NCBI GenBank assembly: GCA_965230615.1
Contig: OZ246012.1
Coordinates: 3,224,001 to 3,288,000 of the forward strand
Direction of reading: 5' to 3'
DNA: 64,000 nucleotides
DNA from: G965230615 sp965230615
Lineage (GTDB): Bacteria > Pseudomonadota > Gammaproteobacteria > HTCC5015
A program made the translations under genes and the position numbers. This document shows positions 63,858 through 64,000 of this stretch, piece after piece. The stretch's first letter is position 1; the number at the start of each line of letters is the position of its first letter. Below the pieces are notes generated by a model, which searched no databases, was not told the DNA's origin, and saw only the letters and a list, made by a program, of their open reading frames with translations.

Positions 63858-63886
63858 CCAGGAGGCAGTGGTTGACTGCCTCCTGG
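63858..63886 (-). other. Perfect hairpin between ahcY and metF
   Basis: 11-bp perfect stem CCAGGAGGCAG/CTGCCTCCTGG with a 7-nt loop, 15 bases after the ahcY stop. No T-run follows on the minus strand, so it may be a processing or stability element, or a Rho-assisted attenuator, between the two genes. Confidence 0.5.
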
Positions 63887-63900
63887 TATTAGCCATTGGC

Positions 63901-64000
63901 TTAGTAACGATAGTGGTCCGGCTTGTAAGGGCCATCTACAGCAACACCAATATAGTCAGCTTGCTCTTGTGAAAGTTCGGTCAATTTAGCCCCGATCTTT
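63901..64000 (-). CDS. ahcY: Adenosylhomocysteinase AhcY, C-terminal 33 codons (cut by window edge)
   Basis: The minus strand from 64000 to the TAA at 63903-63901 codes KIGAKLTELSQEQADYIGV and continues DGPYKPDHYRY, the highly conserved C terminus of S-adenosylhomocysteine hydrolase, whose KPDHYRY end supplies Lys and Tyr for NAD binding across the dimer. It splits SAH to homocysteine and adenosine, feeding metF/methionine synthase. Confidence 0.93.
   Translation of the reverse strand, partial: KIGAKLTELSQEQADYIGVAVDGPYKPDHYRY

Overview
This window reads as chromosomal DNA of a gammaproteobacterium. The order gshA-gshB-tonB-yqgE-ruvX-pyrB-pyrC', the pilT-pilU and yggS-proC-yggT-yggU-metX-metW blocks, the Pil-Chp chemosensory operon and asmA-mutY-yggX-tRNA-Phe all recall Pseudomonas, Marinobacter and Cellvibrionales layouts. 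The moderate GC content, TonB receptors and GlyGly-CTERM subtilases suggest a marine member, but genus cannot be fixed from the sequence.

Layout. 1-2.7 kb: 3' end of degQ, a small secreted protein, and molybdopterin genes (moaE, moaD, moaC). 2.8-8 kb: a DUF2333 protein, an AsmA protein, mutY, yggX and tRNA-Phe. 8-11.4 kb: an accessory insert behind tRNA-Phe. It has a 117-bp tandem repeat ending in a copy of the tRNA acceptor tail, about 0.9 kb without genes, a C5-cytosine methyltransferase overlapping an NgoMIV-type endonuclease, and further copies of the repeat core. 11.5-23.3 kb: accessory and metal-related genes: a secreted SMP-30-like propeller, a Fur-box promoter with hemP and a decayed heme receptor, an OprC-like TonB receptor, an ECF sigma factor with a di-heme peroxidase-like protein, a pirin, a structured intergenic region, a membrane protein and a TlpA-like thioredoxin. 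23.3-34.4 kb: a GGDEF-EAL protein, ybbJ/qmcA, a small DUF6471-like protein, two GlyGly-CTERM subtilases around an I9-like lipoprotein, hspQ, a TerB protein and an HU protein.

34.5-50.3 kb is mostly housekeeping: metX-metW, yggU, yggT, proC, yggS, three tandem PilT-family ATPases, a flavoprotein-like gene, pyrB with a catalytically dead dihydroorotase, ruvX, yqgE, tonB, gshB and gshA. 50.6-60.6 kb is the twitching chemosensory operon pilG-pilH-pilI-pilJ-chpA-chpC, in which chpA carries a one-base frameshift and pilK and chpB are absent. 60.6-64 kb: rsmE, bioA, metF and the end of ahcY.

The most unusual points are the tRNA-tail-mimicking repeats bounding the restriction-modification insert, a full-length yggU with no ATG/GTG/TTG start but a good ribosome-binding site before ATC, a pyrB start preceded by TATAAT and seven Cs with no ribosome-binding site, an I9-like lipoprotein between two subtilases, a c-di-GMP protein with dead receiver and HPt-like domains, and the chpA frameshift. 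I found no CRISPR array, rRNA, integrase or transposase gene.
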